This document shows positions 20,516 to 30,397 of a stretch of 64,000 nucleotides of DNA, in pieces (position 1 is the first letter of the stretch; each line of letters starts with the position of its first letter). The notes below the pieces were generated by a model, which worked only from the letters and a program-made list of their open reading frames with translations, made no database searches and was not told where the DNA came from. Where the stretch lies: positions 42,353 to 106,352 of the forward strand of contig RAYY01000011.1 of the NCBI GenBank assembly GCA_003611875.1. The letters run 5' to 3'. This stretch comes from a bacterium D16-56. GTDB taxonomy: Bacteria; Bacillota; Clostridia; Lachnospirales; Lachnospiraceae. The position numbers and the translations under genes were made by a program.

Positions 20516-20529
20516 AGCAAGTGCTTGCT
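20516..20529. promoter_or_regulatory. probable TetR operator
   Basis: Perfect palindrome AGCAAGTGCTTGCT, 17 bp before the TetR start codon. AGCAAG half-site-like sequences recur in the leader of ilvB. Confidence 0.55.
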
Positions 20530-20588
20530 ATCATTCTATTCTCCTTTTTGTAAAAAGTCAATAGAAAAGATAATTCCTCCTGCTTTAC

Positions 20589-20990
20589 TTATGAGGTATG
20601 CTCCAAAGCTTTTCTTAAATCCGTTATATATAAACCCTGCTGCTTTTTCAGATACGCCCCGATAAACGGTTTCATAAACCATTTTTTTGCTGTAACGTCC
20701 TCCGTGAAATCAACCGTTGTTACGTTGCCTTTGCTGGAGAAAATCCCTGTCCAATGCCCATGCATATTATCATTCTCCATATCAAATTCCCAGCGCCGGC
20801 ATTCTTCCCTCACTGTAACGGTGAAGGTGGTCTGGTAACCAGATGTTGTATATTCCACGAACTGCTTATCATCTATGATTTCAACCCTGCTCAGATCGCT
20901 GCGCCACGCCGTATCCTCCAAAGAAGTCACAATCTCCCAAACCTTTAGCAGTTCTGCGTGAAAATCTGCTCTTATATTTGAAACTGCCAT
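20589..20990 (-). CDS. SRPBCC (START-like) family protein
   Basis: A 133-residue protein with the polyketide-cyclase/SRPBCC pattern: an N-terminal strand ending in a helix (AELLKVWEIVTSLEDTAWRSDL), a central Trp-rich beta-sheet and a long C-terminal helix. These small proteins bind hydrophobic ligands; the ligand is unknown here. It lies immediately after the broken AraC/TetR pseudogene on the same strand. Confidence 0.75.
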   Translation of the reverse strand: MAVSNIRADFHAELLKVWEIVTSLEDTAWRSDLSRVEIIDDKQFVEYTTSGYQTTFTVTVREECRRWEFDMENDNMHGHWTGIFSSKGNVTTVDFTEDVTAKKWFMKPFIGAYLKKQQGLYITDLRKALEHTS

Positions 20991-20991
20991 C

Positions 20992-21594
20992 TTAATGATT
21001 CCTTTCTTTCAGGTGTACCCTTTTCCACTGTCCAACTCTTTTCAGGAAGTCCTTTTCCAGAAAATCCGGGTCCAGCCCCCCCCCCGGTTAAAAACATCTT
21101 CCAGCAACAGCTGAGAAGATAACTGTTAATCTCCTCTAACAGCTGCTGCGTATCAATATCCGGCCGGAACAGTCCCAGTATCCGGAACGCTTCTTTTTCC
21201 TCTACCCTGAACTGCAGTGGCACCCCTCCGTGGATTGCCCTGGAAAAAAATGGGCGGATATATCTGAAAGGATACAGGTTCCGTTTTTACAGCAGAGGGC
21301 GTGATTCCATGAAAATTCTTAAAAGTCCTGGAGCGTGTTTGAAGATTCATAACCATACTTCATGGCAATATCCGTTACTTTCCCATTTCCTTTTTGCAGT
21401 TTCAAGGCGTACAGAGACAGCCTGCGCCGCCGTATGTATTCCCGCAATGTCATGTCTGTCATGTATAAAAACATCTGTTGGAAATAGTGGGAAGGGCAGC
21501 CCGAAATCCCGGCTACATCTTCATAATCCAGTTCCCCATCCAGGTTCTCATCTATAAAATCAATCGCCTGGTTCAACCGTTTTATCCAGTCCAT
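20992..21594 (-). pseudogene. AraC-TetR chimeric pseudogene
   Basis: Starts as an AraC regulator (MDWIKRLNQAIDFI, both helix-turn-helix units) that shifts frame near 21.33 kb, continues as FKNFHGITPSAVKTEP, shifts again into an effector-domain piece (PLQFRVEEKEAFRILG), and then fuses to the C-terminal part of a TetR protein (FRPDIDTQQLLEEINSYL). A run of G follows and the last part is in yet another frame. The TetR piece resembles the end of the TetR at 14.2 kb. A deletion joined two regulator genes and the result decayed. Confidence 0.75.
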
Positions 21595-21700
21595 CGTGTT
21601 CCCCCGCTATTTTAATTATAGCCGATTCTCTCACAAAAAACCTTGCATTTGAAAGGTACGAATTGATAAACCATCTTTGTAAAATAATTTTCAATAAAAA

Positions 21701-22123
21701 TTATGAAATCTCAAAATCTTCGGAATGAAAGTTACTGTAATATCTTCCTTTTATGGCGGTAAATTTCAGCACACAGTAATCCGGATCCGTTACGCCCTTG
21801 GGATAATACATGGTATCACCCTCCTGCCAGATCATCTGTTTGCTTTCGGCATCTTCTAACACCTCCATCGTACCAAGCAGCATTACACCTCTGAAAAAAC
21901 GTTTATCACAAAAATAAATGCTGGCATTTGGATTTTTCCGATATTGAGCTGCCCTCATAGAAGAAGTATTGGTGGTAAACCAAAACTCCTTTATTCCTTT
22001 CCTTTTTCTGGGGGGAAGCATGGCTTTCATATTGGGAAATCCGTCTTCGGAGATTGAGGCAATGAAAGAAACTCCCTGCTTATCGATCAGGTTTCCTATT
22101 GTCTGCTCTGGGTTTTTCATCAT
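21701..22123 (-). CDS. pyridoxamine 5'-phosphate oxidase-fold protein
   Basis: A 140-residue split-barrel flavin-type protein with ASISEDGFPNMKAMLPP and the FTTNTSS...NASIYFCD blocks of the PNPOx-like family. Members bind FMN or F420 or reduce small molecules, and the substrate is unknown. An AGGAG site precedes the ATG. The conserved 21-bp motif lies in its upstream region. Confidence 0.82.
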   Translation of the reverse strand: MMKNPEQTIGNLIDKQGVSFIASISEDGFPNMKAMLPPRKRKGIKEFWFTTNTSSMRAAQYRKNPNASIYFCDKRFFRGVMLLGTMEVLEDAESKQMIWQEGDTMYYPKGVTDPDYCVLKFTAIKGRYYSNFHSEDFEIS

Positions 22124-22177
22124 GATAAGACTCCTCCTGTTTTTCTTAAAATCTGTATTTTTCTTTATTATCCCATG

Positions 22178-22198
22178 ATTGACCGATTTTGAAAAGAC
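22178..22198. repeat. conserved 21-bp motif, copy 2
   Basis: Contains TTGACCGATTTTGAAAAGAC, differing from copy 1 at two positions. It lies 55 bp upstream of the PNPOx-fold gene and beside the end of the ABC permease gene. Confidence 0.5.
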
Positions 22199-22257
22199 TT
22201 CCCGCGTAAACAGCCCTGATTTGCGACTTTACATTGCATTTCAACTCTAACATATGG

Positions 22258-23001
22258 TCACTCCCATTTAAAAAATTTCACCGCCGCACCTGCGCACAGA
22301 ATAGTGACGATTCCCATAACCGCTGCCGGTATCCAGACAGATTCCGTATGCATCCCCAGAAAAGCTGCCTTCATAAGCTGTATCCCCTGTGTCAGCGGAA
22401 AAAGGGCAACGATTTTCTGCATCATCTTGGGCATCACCTCAAAGGGCAGCGTGGCCCCGGAAAAAATCAGCATGGGAAAGTACAGCAGGCAGGCAATCAC
22501 ACTGGCCATCTTTTCATTTTTTGCAATGCCGCCCACCATCATCCCGATGCTTAAGGTGGAAACCAGGGTAAGGAGCCAGCTCCCAAGGAATGCCGCCGGG
22601 CTGCCGGGAATTCTTACGCCCCAGAATACCGCCGCCATAGGAAAAACCAAAGCCATGGAAACCGCGGCATACAGCACATAGATGGCAAACTCCACCCCCA
22701 GCAGCATCACCGGGCTGATGGGCGTCACCCGGAACCGTTTGAGGATTTTCCGTTCCCTATACCCGGCTACCACCAGAGGAAGCCCCATCAGTCCCCCGGC
22801 ACAGATGGAGATGGTGCAGACTGCACTCATGGACTGCTCCAGGAACGTGTACTCCGCCCCTGGAAAAGCGGGCTTTGTCTGGTAAATGAAACCAAGGATG
22901 GCCAGTACCACAACGGGCATAATGACGGCAAAAATCACCATGTTCATATTCCGGATATTCAGCTTCAGTTCTGTTTTTAAAAGACTGAAAAAAGTTCTCA
23001 T
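22258..23001 (-). CDS. ABC-2 type transporter permease
   Basis: A 247-residue membrane protein with six hydrophobic segments, typical of DrrB/YadH-like ABC-2 permeases. Its ATG overlaps the ATPase stop as ATGA. It is probably the channel of a drug or peptide exporter with the ATPase upstream. Confidence 0.87.
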   Translation of the reverse strand: MRTFFSLLKTELKLNIRNMNMVIFAVIMPVVVLAILGFIYQTKPAFPGAEYTFLEQSMSAVCTISICAGGLMGLPLVVAGYRERKILKRFRVTPISPVMLLGVEFAIYVLYAAVSMALVFPMAAVFWGVRIPGSPAAFLGSWLLTLVSTLSIGMMVGGIAKNEKMASVIACLLYFPMLIFSGATLPFEVMPKMMQKIVALFPLTQGIQLMKAAFLGMHTESVWIPAAVMGIVTILCAGAAVKFFKWE

Positions 23002-23741
23002 ACCACAACCTCCTCATCCGCAAATTTCAAATAGGCATCCTCCAGCCGCTCACAGCCGCTCTGCGCCTTCGCCTGCTCCACAGTGCCGTAAAACACGGCC
23101 TCCCCTTTTCTCAGAATACAGATCTCATCGCAGAGGGCTTCTACCTCATCCATGAAATGGGAAGTGAGAAAAATAGTCAGCCCTTCACCCTTCAATTCCT
23201 CAAGGATCTTCCACACCGTCCGGCGTGCCCTTGCGTCCAGTCCGGTGGTCAGCTCGTCCAGGAACACAAGCTCCGGGTTCGGTATCAATGCCAGGACAAT
23301 AAACAGACGCTGGCGCTCCCCGCCGGAAAGGCCTTTCACGGTATAACCTATCTTATCCCCGATCCCGAAACGTTCACACAGCTTCCGCCAGTCTGCCGGC
23401 CTCCCATACAGGCAGGCGGTTTCCCCGCAAAGCTCGGATACCTTGATCTCCGGCTGGTAATCCCCTTCCTGAAACTGGACGCCCACTTTCTGAAATACGT
23501 TGCGCCTCTCCTTTTTTGCATCCTGCCCCAATACCAGGGCGGTTCCGCCATCGGCCTGTTTCGTCCCCAGGATGCATTCAATGGTGGTACTCTTTCCGGC
23601 GCCGTTTGCCCCCAACAGGCCAAAGACCGTGCCGACCTTGACCGACAGATTCAGACCTTTAAGCACGGTTCTTCCCTGATAGCTTTTGGTCAGACCATTT
23701 GTCTGGACAGCCTCTTCTATCCTTTTTATGGTTTCGTTCAT
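22998..23741 (-). CDS. ABC transporter ATPase
   Basis: A 247-residue ABC ATPase of the DrrA type: Walker A GANGAGKST, signature LSGGERQR, Walker B LVFLDELTTGLD (Glu-Leu where Glu-Pro is usual) and H-loop TSHFMDE. The start at MNETIKR has AAAGGAGG five bases away. An upstream frame extension runs into the AraC gene and is rejected. It forms an operon with the permease, and the AraC gene directly upstream is the likely regulator. Confidence 0.9.
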   Translation of the reverse strand: MNETIKRIEEAVQTNGLTKSYQGRTVLKGLNLSVKVGTVFGLLGANGAGKSTTIECILGTKQADGGTALVLGQDAKKERRNVFQKVGVQFQEGDYQPEIKVSELCGETACLYGRPADWRKLCERFGIGDKIGYTVKGLSGGERQRLFIVLALIPNPELVFLDELTTGLDARARRTVWKILEELKGEGLTIFLTSHFMDEVEALCDEICILRKGEAVFYGTVEQAKAQSGCERLEDAYLKFADEEVVV

Positions 23742-23775
23742 CTTATCCTCCTTTTTCAGGTAACGGTATGCGCTG

Positions 23776-24666
23776 TTACGTCCGCTGCTTTTTAATTGCC
23801 CGAAGCTCAATATATCCCCTCTCCCCTCTGGGTTCCAACTGGATGCGGGGGTTTTCCTCGTCCCATTCATATCCGATCACAGACGGGTCATAATGGTCGA
23901 TGACATACTGTACGGCAAGAATCGCCTGGGAATAATCCTCCTCCCGGAAAGGCTCCCCCTGGACCGCCAGATACTCGGCAGCAGGCAGGGAAATGACATC
24001 AAACCCCTCCGGGATTTCCCCCTGGTAATCTGCCTCTGCCTCCACGCCCTGTATATAGGTGGAAGTGCCTGGCTTTTTATAGGCTTTCGGCAGCCACAGG
24101 CAGACCGGCTCCCCGCAGAGGGAATCCATGCTTTTTAATATCCCCCAGACCTCGCAGCTCACTTCTTCACAGTACGCAAAATAATCTTCCGCTTTTATCC
24201 CCCGTTTGATGATGACTTTTCTCTCCGGTTTCCGAATCACCTGGACAAATACGCTCTGCAGATTCTTCATTTCCATATCCAAAACATCCTCTCTCAGTTC
24301 TCTGAATTTTACGCCGTATGGGATAAACAGGGCAATCGGCACTGGGTCCTTCAGATATTCCCCCGGCCTGCAGCCGAATTCCCGGTAAAAAGCACGGGCA
24401 TACCCGTCCACACTGCCAAACCCGCAGTTAAAGGCCGCCTCCGTCACAAGGCACTGTCCCTCCTTCAGCCGCATGGCGGATCGGGAAAGCCGGAGCCTGC
24501 GGATATATTCTGCCGGCGTCACCCCCAAAAGCTCCTTAAACAGCCGATAGGAATGCCAGGGGGAAAACAGGGAGACGGCTGACAGCTGTGCCAGTGTGAT
24601 GTCCGCTTCCAGATGAGCTTCGATATAATCCTGCATCCTCTGAACCGCCGCTGTCTGTTCTTTCAA
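23776..24666 (-). CDS. AraC-family regulator with GyrI-like effector domain
   Basis: A 296-residue protein. The two AraC helix-turn-helix units occupy about 8-105 ([22 protein letters not shown] ... YLKDPVP) and the remainder is a GyrI-like ligand-binding domain of the type that senses multidrugs. It sits just upstream of the ABC exporter on the same strand and probably activates it. Confidence 0.88.
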   Translation of the reverse strand: MKEQTAAVQRMQDYIEAHLEADITLAQLSAVSLFSPWHSYRLFKELLGVTPAEYIRRLRLSRSAMRLKEGQCLVTEAAFNCGFGSVDGYARAFYREFGCRPGEYLKDPVPIALFIPYGVKFRELREDVLDMEMKNLQSVFVQVIRKPERKVIIKRGIKAEDYFAYCEEVSCEVWGILKSMDSLCGEPVCLWLPKAYKKPGTSTYIQGVEAEADYQGEIPEGFDVISLPAAEYLAVQGEPFREEDYSQAILAVQYVIDHYDPSVIGYEWDEENPRIQLEPRGERGYIELRAIKKQRT

Positions 24667-24694
24667 AATAAACCACCTCTTTCTTCCTTGGAGT

Positions 24695-24722
24695 GTAACA
24701 GTTCAGAAAAGCCCTGAACTGT
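24695..24722. repeat. dispersed palindromic repeat, copy 3
   Basis: GTAACAGTTCAG and CTGAACTGT arms of the same palindrome family as copies at 2.43 and 19.88 kb, with a truncated right arm. It sits where the UvrA-like coding sequence breaks off, so the repeat may mark the break. Confidence 0.5.
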
Positions 24723-24739
24723 CGAAAGAAAAGCAGGAG

Positions 24740-24866
24740 GACGTTGCCTCCCGGAGCCAAATACCCCGGTGAATACAACGAGCTTTTCTTTTGGTATCTT
24801 TAAGGAAATATTTTTCAGATTGTTCTGGCATAAGTCTTGAATAATGATATTATTCTGATCTGGCAT
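24740..24866 (-). pseudogene. N-terminal fragment of a UvrA-like ABC protein
   Basis: Encodes [20 protein letters not shown] and a truncated Walker A (VFTGVFGSG) typical of UvrA paralogues linked to drug resistance, then loses similarity after about 40 codons where the palindromic repeat begins. Only the first part of a roughly 750-residue protein remains. Confidence 0.7.
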
Positions 24867-25261
24867 GATGTTCTCCTTTCTGCCTTTGGTCTGGTCTTAG
24901 TAGTATAACAGCATGCCGGAAAATGTACTCGACTTTTTTTGCTCTTTTCAGAACAGACAAACTTCATTTCCAGGTACTCCTGACGGCGCTTCTTTTGCCA
25001 CGAACCAAATTTCATCCCTTTGAAACACTTCATTGTTCATTGCAGACAAATATGGGATGTGAAGATTAATTGTGCTTTCTTTTTATTAATACTCATATCA
25101 TTAAACATCATAATAATATGGCGCAGCAAAACAGGATCTTTCTGAGATTTACAAACAGCCAATTAAGCATGTCAAAGTCTCTGTTTCACTGGCTCCTGAC
25201 ATGATCTTCTTGCATAATCATGGTATGATTTCATATCATTCCGGCAGAGGAAAAATACTGT
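24867..25261. other. 395-bp gap without a recognisable gene
   Basis: AT-rich sequence holding a TATACT-type -10 for the UvrA-like fragment. I see no coding sequence, RNA or clear repeat here. Short open frames lack ribosome sites. Confidence 0.4.
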
Positions 25262-26360
25262 CTACTGCTGTGCCGCCGGAACATAATGGAGTTTATTGTT
25301 ATCCCTATCCAAAAACAGTACCCTCCCGTCTGCCAGAGCTGCCATCGGATACAAACCTTCTGTACTGAAAGGCAGTTCACCCGCGAGAACCTTCCACTTA
25401 ATATTGCCGCTTCCCAGGTCATATCCAAGGATTCCTTCTCCGCCGAAAATCACAAGGTCACAATCCCTCCCTGGACATACAAACTCATAACAGCCGCCGT
25501 CACCGTCGAGGATAAAAGAAGTGGTATCCCCTGAAATACGGCCGCCATCCAGACGGACGATTACAGAAGTGTCATCCTTATAATTCCAAAGTACAGCGTA
25601 AACCTTTCCGTCCCGTCCTCTCCCCATGGCGGTACGGAGCGTATAGACCTTGTAATCATAACTGATTTTATTCAGAAAGTTCCCTTCCGCATCAAAAGCC
25701 AGCACTGCTGTTCCATCGACCTGAGTGGACAGGTAGATATCCCCGTTTCCTGCCACTGCGATCATACGGGGTGAAAAAACTTCCTGTTTTACATATTCGG
25801 AAATGTCCAGTTTTGCCGCCACCTCGCCGGACGGGCTGACCCTCCATACTTCACAGTGTTCTGTAGGGCAGACAACATCTTCATTCCTCGTCACTGCCTC
25901 CATATCTCTATCCTCCGCCACCAAATACAAATTCCCCTGTTCATCCGTGGTCATGACGGAAAAAGTCATCCCATCCGGTGCCGTCACCTGCAGAGCTTCC
26001 CCATCAACCTCCCCTGGCTTCATCTTCAGGATTCCAGAGCCCCCGTCCTGGTCCTTACTCAATAAATAAATAAATGGCATCCGAAGACGCCGTAAGCCAG
26101 TCTACAGGCACATTCCCCTTATAATCTATGGTCTGCGCTTCTGTGGATAACGGCGGCAGTACGGAATTCTGATCGCTTTCCTGCGGAGTAATGCCAGAAT
26201 CCCCATCAGAACCGGAATCCGCGGAATCCTCCGGTAAGTCCGTCTGCTGTACATCCGCCGCCATAACATCTGCATTCGACTCCATGCTGCCGCAGCCAGT
26301 AAGATACAAAGCTCCTGCCAATAACAGCGTGCTCCAAAGCCTGTATTTTCCTATTCTCAT
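25262..26360 (-). pseudogene. beta-propeller lipoprotein gene, frameshifted in a tetranucleotide tract
   Basis: The 5' part gives a lipoprotein signal (LLLAGALYLTGCGS) with an acidic linker and stops at TAA after SDAIYLFIE. The 3' part, in another frame, continues as IYLLSKDQDGG and encodes about 265 residues of propeller-like repeats (VVAGNGDIYLSTQ, GRDGKVYAVLWN, MAALADGRVLFLD). The shift lies in a TTTA/ATTT tract near 26.06-26.08 kb; removing one 4-nt unit joins the two frames exactly. It could be a slipped, phase-variable gene or a dead one. A GAAAGGAG site precedes the ATG. Confidence 0.7.
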
Positions 26361-26527
26361 ATTTTCTCCTTTCCTCCATATATACAGGCTGATTCCATTT
26401 CGCTCTTACAGGGCATCATGACCTGTTCAGTCCTGATGCCCTGTACCTGCCCACTTTCAGACAGTATCAATCCTGTATTTTCTTTCAGTGTTAGTACGTT
26501 TACGAAAAACTGCCTTTTCTCCTGTTT

Positions 26528-27175
26528 CTAACGAAGCGTATCGGAATCGTTTGCCTCTTCCCATGCCTCTTGCCTCTGCTGCTGCACGTTCAGATTCTGT
26601 TCAAGGGCAAAGTCTCTTTTGGAATTAAAGTCCAGGATCTGCAGAAGTTCTTCGTCTGTCAGCGCCCTTTCCGGCAGATAGAAGCAGCTGGTGTCTCTGG
26701 CATAAACCAACTGATCAGAATCCACGGCCTGCCCTGCACTTTTCACCAGTGTCAGCGTCCCCTCCGGAAATCTGCCATTCTCGTACTCCTTCCTCAGCGC
26801 TTCCTTCCGGTTTTCTTCCTCCTTTGTGTATTCCCTGTTGAACCGGTCGGCATGGAGGCTGCGCTGCTCATACTGGACCATGTTATAAATATCCTGCACC
26901 TCTGCTTCGGGGACCTCCTGCATCCTTGCCATTACTTTGTCGCTGGTGATCGCGCTTCTGAGTCCCAGATACCCTGCATAGGCCGGAATGGACACTGTCC
27001 CAATTACCAGCAGGCAGGCCGCCGCTGATACCATATTCCTCTTAAAGCTGTTCCGCCTGTAGGTTCCGTCTGCCATCTGTGTTCTTACATTCATGATAAT
27101 TTCCTCCTCAAAATTTTCTTTCATGTGTACCTGATTCATCGCATGTCTCAACTGACTGCCGTTCACCATGCTCAT
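26528..27175 (-). CDS. membrane protein, probable anti-sigma-like partner
   Basis: A 215-residue protein with a charged N-terminal region of about 45 residues, one membrane span (AAACLLVIGTVSIPAYAG) and a long charged extracytoplasmic domain. The start ATG has AGGAGG and overlaps the stop of the sigma-factor remnant as ATGA. Size, topology and coupling fit an anti-sigma factor, but no zinc-binding anti-sigma motif is visible. With its sigma gene broken, it may be an orphan. Confidence 0.65.
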   Translation of the reverse strand: MSMVNGSQLRHAMNQVHMKENFEEEIIMNVRTQMADGTYRRNSFKRNMVSAAACLLVIGTVSIPAYAGYLGLRSAITSDKVMARMQEVPEAEVQDIYNMVQYEQRSLHADRFNREYTKEEENRKEALRKEYENGRFPEGTLTLVKSAGQAVDSDQLVYARDTSCFYLPERALTDEELLQILDFNSKRDFALEQNLNVQQQRQEAWEEANDSDTLR

Positions 27176-27348
27176 CTGCAATATTCCTCCTTCCAGATCG
27201 TCCGAAACTGCTCCCATCCCCGCTGCAGCCTCTTTTTGACCGCATGCTCCGTAATCCCCAGGATACCGGCAATCTCTCTTACCTGATACCCTTCTACATA
27301 ATGGAGAACCATCACGGCCCTCTGCTTTGGGGGCATGTGGAGAAGCGA
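27172..27348 (-). pseudogene. ECF sigma factor remnant (region 4)
   Basis: Encodes LHMPPKQRAVMVLHYVEGYQ and ITEHAVKKRLQRGWEQF, the helix-turn-helix of sigma region 4. Upstream, the frame shifts (DSTPNLRGDAKDLKKY) and no region 2 can be found, so only the C-terminal part survives. It is coupled to the membrane protein downstream. Confidence 0.65.
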
Positions 27349-27654
27349 AAGGTGACCTTTTCAGAATATTTTTTCAGGTCTTTGGCATCTCCCCTCAGAT
27401 TCGGTGTGCTGTCAACCCACTGTGCAGATGTGCCGGATGTACTTTTCGCCTCTGGCTGTTTCTTTCTGTGTACTGTCTGTTCCCTGATTCCTGTTTTCTC
27501 CGGATTCCGGCACCGGTTCTGCCCCCGGACTTTCCTGCTTGTCTTCGCCTTCTGTGCCCCCTGTTTCTGCGAATTTTTTATCCATTCTATCAGAGTAGTC
27601 TCTAAAAAACATCTAAATCATCTTAAGAAAAATGAACTTGTTTCTTGTTTTTTC

Positions 27655-27675
27655 ATAGACCAATTTTAAGAAGAG
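27655..27675. repeat. conserved 21-bp motif, copy 3
   Basis: AGACCAATTTTAAGAAGAG core, the most diverged of the three copies in element A. It lies upstream of the sigma remnant. Confidence 0.45.
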
Positions 27676-27832
27676 TTTTGTTTTCAGGTCTTCCAGAAAT
27701 CGGTCAATGGCGGTAAAATAACCAGAAAGGATGAAACATAATGCGAAGGGAGTAACATATCAATGAAAATCGAAAGGTGAGAATAGGCATTGAAGATGCA
27801 GAAATCAGCCATTTACTTATTACTATTTTATC

Positions 27833-28135
27833 ATTGCAGACAGCATAGAAGCAGGTGCTATAAGAGTTGTTGATAAACATGAATATGGTATAACCAAGCG
27901 TATATCACCTATTTTTGTAATGCCGGAATACAGAAACAGAGGATTGGCACAAAAAGCAATAAAATTAGCAGAAGAAAAACATGGAGCTTCTGGTTGGGAA
28001 TTGGATACCATATTGGAGGAAAAAGGCAGCTGTTATTTATATAAAAAAATGGGATACTATCAAACAAGAGAGTTTAAAGCGATAAACAAAAAAATGACAT
28101 TGGTATGTTATAAAAAGGATGGATACAAATTTTAA
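27833..28135 (+). pseudogene. GNAT acetyltransferase, 5' truncated
   Basis: Encodes AGAIRVVDKHEYGITKRISP and the acetyl-CoA loop VMPEYRNRGLAQKAI, then a normal GNAT C-terminus (LYKKMGYYQTREF). The N-terminal part cannot be found in frame: upstream there is only a short decayed stretch with stops. An internal ATG exists at 27920, but a protein from there would lack the first strands. Confidence 0.65.
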
Positions 28136-28166
28136 TTCGTTACCCAATAGGAAAGAGGTTTAGACT

Positions 28167-29057
28167 TTGGATGTACATAAAAGTATGAAAATTATTACCC
28201 AGAAACCATTTCGTTTATTAGCAGATTGTGAAAAAATATATCAGTTTTTGCTTGAAATTTATGAGAGAGACTGGAGAAACGGCGTACCAGCTCCTTTCTT
28301 TAAATACGCATCATTTTCTTACTGGATGGATATCTCCTATTCTTACAGAAACCGTATCTGGGAATGCGATGGAGAAATCGTGGCATTCTGCTTTTATGAA
28401 AACCCTGTGACAGACATTTATTTCTGCCTGAAACCCGGATATGAAAAGCTGGCATTAGAAATGGTGCGATATGCTGATGAAAATATGTTTACAAACAAAG
28501 AAGGCATTCAATTTATTTTCTTCGGCGGACAGGATGCATTAATGAATTCCGCACAGCAGCTGGGATATCAAAAAAAGTACGAACGTTGGGATATGCAGTA
28601 TGATTTTGCAGATGAATTGGATTTTCCACTGCCAGAAGGTTTTCACTTTGTAAAACCCCAGGACATAGACAGAACAAATGTGGGCAAATGCTGTTGGAAA
28701 GGTTTTGACCATGAGCAGAGTGATGGTCCGTGGAATCATCAGTATGATCAGCACAATTATATACTGAGCACCGCGCCGCACGCAACGCCGGAACTGGATG
28801 TGGTTATTGCAGATGATTCGGGAGAATATGCCTGCTATGCAGGAATGTGGTGGACACCTGAAAATCACCTGGCATATATGGAACCTCTCTGCACCATTCC
28901 TGAATACCGGCATAAAGGTCTTGCAGCGGCAGCATTATCTGAAATGTATCGGAAAACCAAGGCATTAGGCGCAACACATATGACAGGAGGTTCCGGCAGA
29001 TTTTATCAAAAAAAAGGATACCAAAATTCCGTAAAATGGACGCTCTGGAAAAAATAA
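28167..29057 (+). CDS. GNAT-family N-acetyltransferase
   Basis: A 296-residue protein with two GNAT-like halves. The C-terminal half has the acetyl-CoA signature IPEYRHKGLAAAAL and a GSGRFYQKKGYQ end. The likely start is TTG with AGAGG about 8 bases before it; an ATG six codons later has no ribosome site. The substrate is unknown. It follows the truncated GNAT gene by 31 bp. Confidence 0.82.
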   Translation: MDVHKSMKIITQKPFRLLADCEKIYQFLLEIYERDWRNGVPAPFFKYASFSYWMDISYSYRNRIWECDGEIVAFCFYENPVTDIYFCLKPGYEKLALEMVRYADENMFTNKEGIQFIFFGGQDALMNSAQQLGYQKKYERWDMQYDFADELDFPLPEGFHFVKPQDIDRTNVGKCCWKGFDHEQSDGPWNHQYDQHNYILSTAPHATPELDVVIADDSGEYACYAGMWWTPENHLAYMEPLCTIPEYRHKGLAAAALSEMYRKTKALGATHMTGGSGRFYQKKGYQNSVKWTLWKK

Positions 29058-29104
29058 TGTATAAGGGTCAGCTAAATTTATTGAACTTTTTCTTGATCCA
29101 CACA

Positions 29105-29147
29105 GCAAAACGGACGCATCACCGTTTAGACCATACGCCCGTTTTGC
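29105..29147. terminator. hairpin after the GNAT gene
   Basis: GCAAAACGG pairs with CCGTTTTGC across 25 nt. Probably a weak terminator, with no long T-tract. Confidence 0.4.
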
Positions 29148-29253
29148 CTTCCCACATTTGGCAGCCGCCCTAATTTAATTTTGCCAGGTTTTCATTCATC
29201 TTTTTCAGGATAGAATCCTTTTGGTCTGAAGTTACGGTCTTATCTTAATCCAT

Positions 29254-29511
29254 TTATAACCATTTTTTCTCTCTTTCCCTCACAAAGCTGTCCATGATGT
29301 CTTCCGATATGGTGATTTCATACTCACAGGTCATATTCCCGTTCAACACGGAATGCACGACCCTTCCCTCCAGTTCCCTTCCCAGAAAAGCTTCCTTAAA
29401 ATTCATGACATGCCCCAGGCTGCAATGGCACAACACTGGAGAAACCACAGAATCGGGCAGGATGGATTCCTTTGCAAAAGGACAGTGGCAGGCATAGTAT
29501 CGTTTCATCCT
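29254..29511 (-). pseudogene. C-terminal fragment of a Cys-rich protein
   Basis: About 84 codons (KRYYACHCPFAKESI ... VLCHCSLGHVMNFKEAFLG ... GNMTCEYEI) that look like the end of a larger Cys-rich protein. The reading frame upstream runs into the degraded ncRNA copy, so the 5' part is missing. The family resembles uncharacterised proteins with paired CHC motifs; I cannot name it. Confidence 0.5.
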
Positions 29512-29514
29512 GTT

Positions 29515-29683
29515 AAAAAAAGCGGAAATGACCATCTGACAAATCCTTGGCGTCCATGGACACCCATGAACCATAGTCATTCCCGCTCTCAAAGGAAACG
29601 TAATCCCTTAGCATAAAAAAGCCAGTACACCACCAAACAAAGGACATAATGGTACTATTGACACAAAAATCAATTACAAGGAC
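29515..29683 (-). ncRNA. element ncRNA, degraded copy 1
   Basis: Matches the better copies at 49.4 and 58.1 kb: closing stem GCGGGAATGAC/GTCATTTCCGC followed by a T run, a second hairpin with a mismatch, and the conserved -10 TAAACT just upstream. About 85 nt of the 5' domain are missing, exactly between two ACAAAAAT repeats, and the -35 TTGACT has decayed. Consistent with a dead copy in element A. Confidence 0.65.
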
Positions 29684-29774
29684 AGTTTAGCTCACGATAT
29701 CGATTTATTTAAGTAATTAATACTATATATAGCACTTTAGAGATTTTTAAATAAAATCCAAATTTTAACAGCAA

Positions 29775-29955
29775 TCACATACTGACGATCTTTCTAACCG
29801 TATTCGCTGTTCTTATGGTCAACTTTGTGCTGATCTTCGTACTTGCTGTCTTAGGCCACCAATTTGTCTTTTGGTAATCTTTATGGCTGAAAGACCAGAA
29901 TATCACTTCCTTGTAATCCTTTACCCTCTCCAATTCCTTTCTGGGTTCTCCGTTA
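29775..29955 (-). pseudogene. DUF1697 3' fragment
   Basis: Nearly identical to the last 180 bp of the DUF1697 gene at 49.8 kb, then stops abruptly. It keeps the same position relative to the ncRNA as in element B. Confidence 0.8.
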
Positions 29956-30005
29956 GCTGTTTAAAAGTTTCGTTAAATCCAGAATGGAAACATCCTATTA
30001 TTCGA

Positions 30006-30397
30006 ATTCCGTTTTTCCATATCGGAAGCATACACGATCTGGATTCCGTTCCGGATATACTCCAGGTCCTGCATCAGATCCCGGCTCTACCTGCGCTCTG
30101 CATGGACGCTTTGGATCTCAAAGGAAAAATACCGGCCGTGGTATTCAGAGAAAAAGAGATTCATAAAATAGTTGTTTTGCACCTTCTCTTTTATCCTGTC
30201 CTGGCAGAGCCTGGCGCACATCTTACAGATATCCATGCTCACTGGATGGTCAAAAAGCTTTTTCCCTTTGATGATCTGGGTTTCCACCTGCCCCACAAAC
30301 AGCGGGCCGCTTAAGTCATTTCTGAGATAGGATATCTTTACATCATAAAATACATTTCCCCTTTTCTTATCCAATATGCTCTCGGCAGACACGTCCT
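30006..30397 (-). pseudogene. fragment of the 401-residue Cys-rich element gene
   Basis: Strongly similar to residues about 160-325 of the gene at 56.6-57.8 kb (LDKKRGNVFYD, QIIKGKKLFDHPVSMDIC, FFSEYHGRYFSFEIQ). An internal deletion of about 105 bp lies near 30.37 kb and the 5' and 3' ends are missing. Confidence 0.8.

Noticed and set aside
24815..25033. 72-residue open frame in the gap near 24.9 kb
   Set aside because: No ribosome site, no family resemblance, and it overlaps the UvrA-like fragment.
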